In this document: positions 15,066 through 15,146 of the stretch, piece by piece | Layout: each line of letters begins with the position of its first letter | How positions within the stretch are numbered: the stretch's first letter is position 1 | NCBI GenBank assembly: GCA_964617245.1 | Contig: CAZTWF010000064.1 | Span: 1 to 15,146 of the forward strand | Source of the DNA: WYZ-LMO11 sp964617245 | GTDB taxonomy: Archaea; Thermoproteota; Methanomethylicia; Methanomethylicales; Methanomethylicaceae | Direction of reading: 5' to 3' | Length of the DNA: 15,146 nucleotides | The notes under the pieces: model-generated | What the model saw: the letters and a program-made list of their open reading frames with translations, nothing else | The model's database searches: none | Told to the model about the DNA's origin: nothing | Program-made: the position numbers and the translations under genes

Positions 15066-15146
15066 TGAATGAAAATTATCCAGTAGAACTTTTATTAAAT
15101 TTATTAAAAATTTATAGTCAAAGTGGAAAAGAAAAAGAAATTTCTA
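15065..15146 (+). CDS. lysK: LysW-lysine hydrolase LysK, N-terminal fragment
   Basis: Only 27 codons fit before the window ends. The ATG at 15065 overlaps the lysJ stop (TAATG). The peptide has VELLLNLLKIYSQSGKEKEIS, matching the start of LysK-type M20 peptidases, which usually read LL-x-IYSPSG-x-E followed by a helix; Pro is replaced by Gln here. The enzyme releases lysine (or ornithine) from LysW in the last step. The metal-binding residues lie beyond the window. The call rests on this short motif plus operon position. Confidence 0.8.
   Translation, partial: MNENYPVELLLNLLKIYSQSGKEKEIS

Overview
The window reads as a piece of a strongly AT-rich archaeal genome, most likely from the Thermoproteota (TACK) side. 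The evidence is a GPN-loop GTPase next to a short helix-turn-helix gene, a LysW-type lysine/arginine cluster (lysX-lysY-lysZ-lysJ-lysK) behind an Lrp/AsnC regulator, a DUF763 protein, a PP1-like PPP phosphatase, TATA boxes about 25 bases before predicted transcript starts, and a mix of genes with strong GGAGG ribosome sites and genes with none. The exact lineage cannot be fixed by eye. The first 19 bases are Illumina adapter, so the left edge is a contig end carrying an artefact.

Region 20-868 (minus): the first 29 codons of a helix-turn-helix protein, then the GPN-loop GTPase. Region 869-6291 (minus) is a transport and activation locus with two blocks. The upstream block is a winged-helix regulator, a 55-residue membrane peptide and a sodium:solute symporter of the acetate-permease-like branch. 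The downstream block, behind its own promoter and an unusual leader, is a phenylacetate-CoA ligase-like enzyme, a 52-residue membrane peptide and a second sodium:solute symporter. Each symporter is thus preceded by its own tiny membrane protein, and the acyl-CoA ligase lies between them. The simplest reading is uptake of organic (perhaps aromatic) acids and trapping as CoA thioesters, controlled by the regulator. The ligase has no usable start codon in its frame, and a one-base indel beside an ATG at 3934 is suspected.

Region 6329-8370 holds a divergent pair: DUF763 (minus), which carries a helix-hairpin-helix motif, and an HhH-GPD DNA glycosylase (plus) with two four-cysteine clusters. A small DNA-repair module is possible. 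Region 8411-10623 holds a PPP-family phosphatase converging on a membrane M48 metalloprotease.

Region 10709-15146 (plus) is the amino-acid cluster: an Lrp/AsnC regulator (LysM-like), then lysX, lysY, lysZ, lysJ and the start of lysK, overlapping by 4, 4, 4 and 1 bases. The products add LysW to the amino group of 2-aminoadipate (or glutamate), phosphorylate, reduce and transaminate the side chain, and finally release lysine (or ornithine). The carrier protein gene lysW is not in the window.

No gap exceeds 300 bases. No rRNA, tRNA, CRISPR array or insertion sequence was seen.
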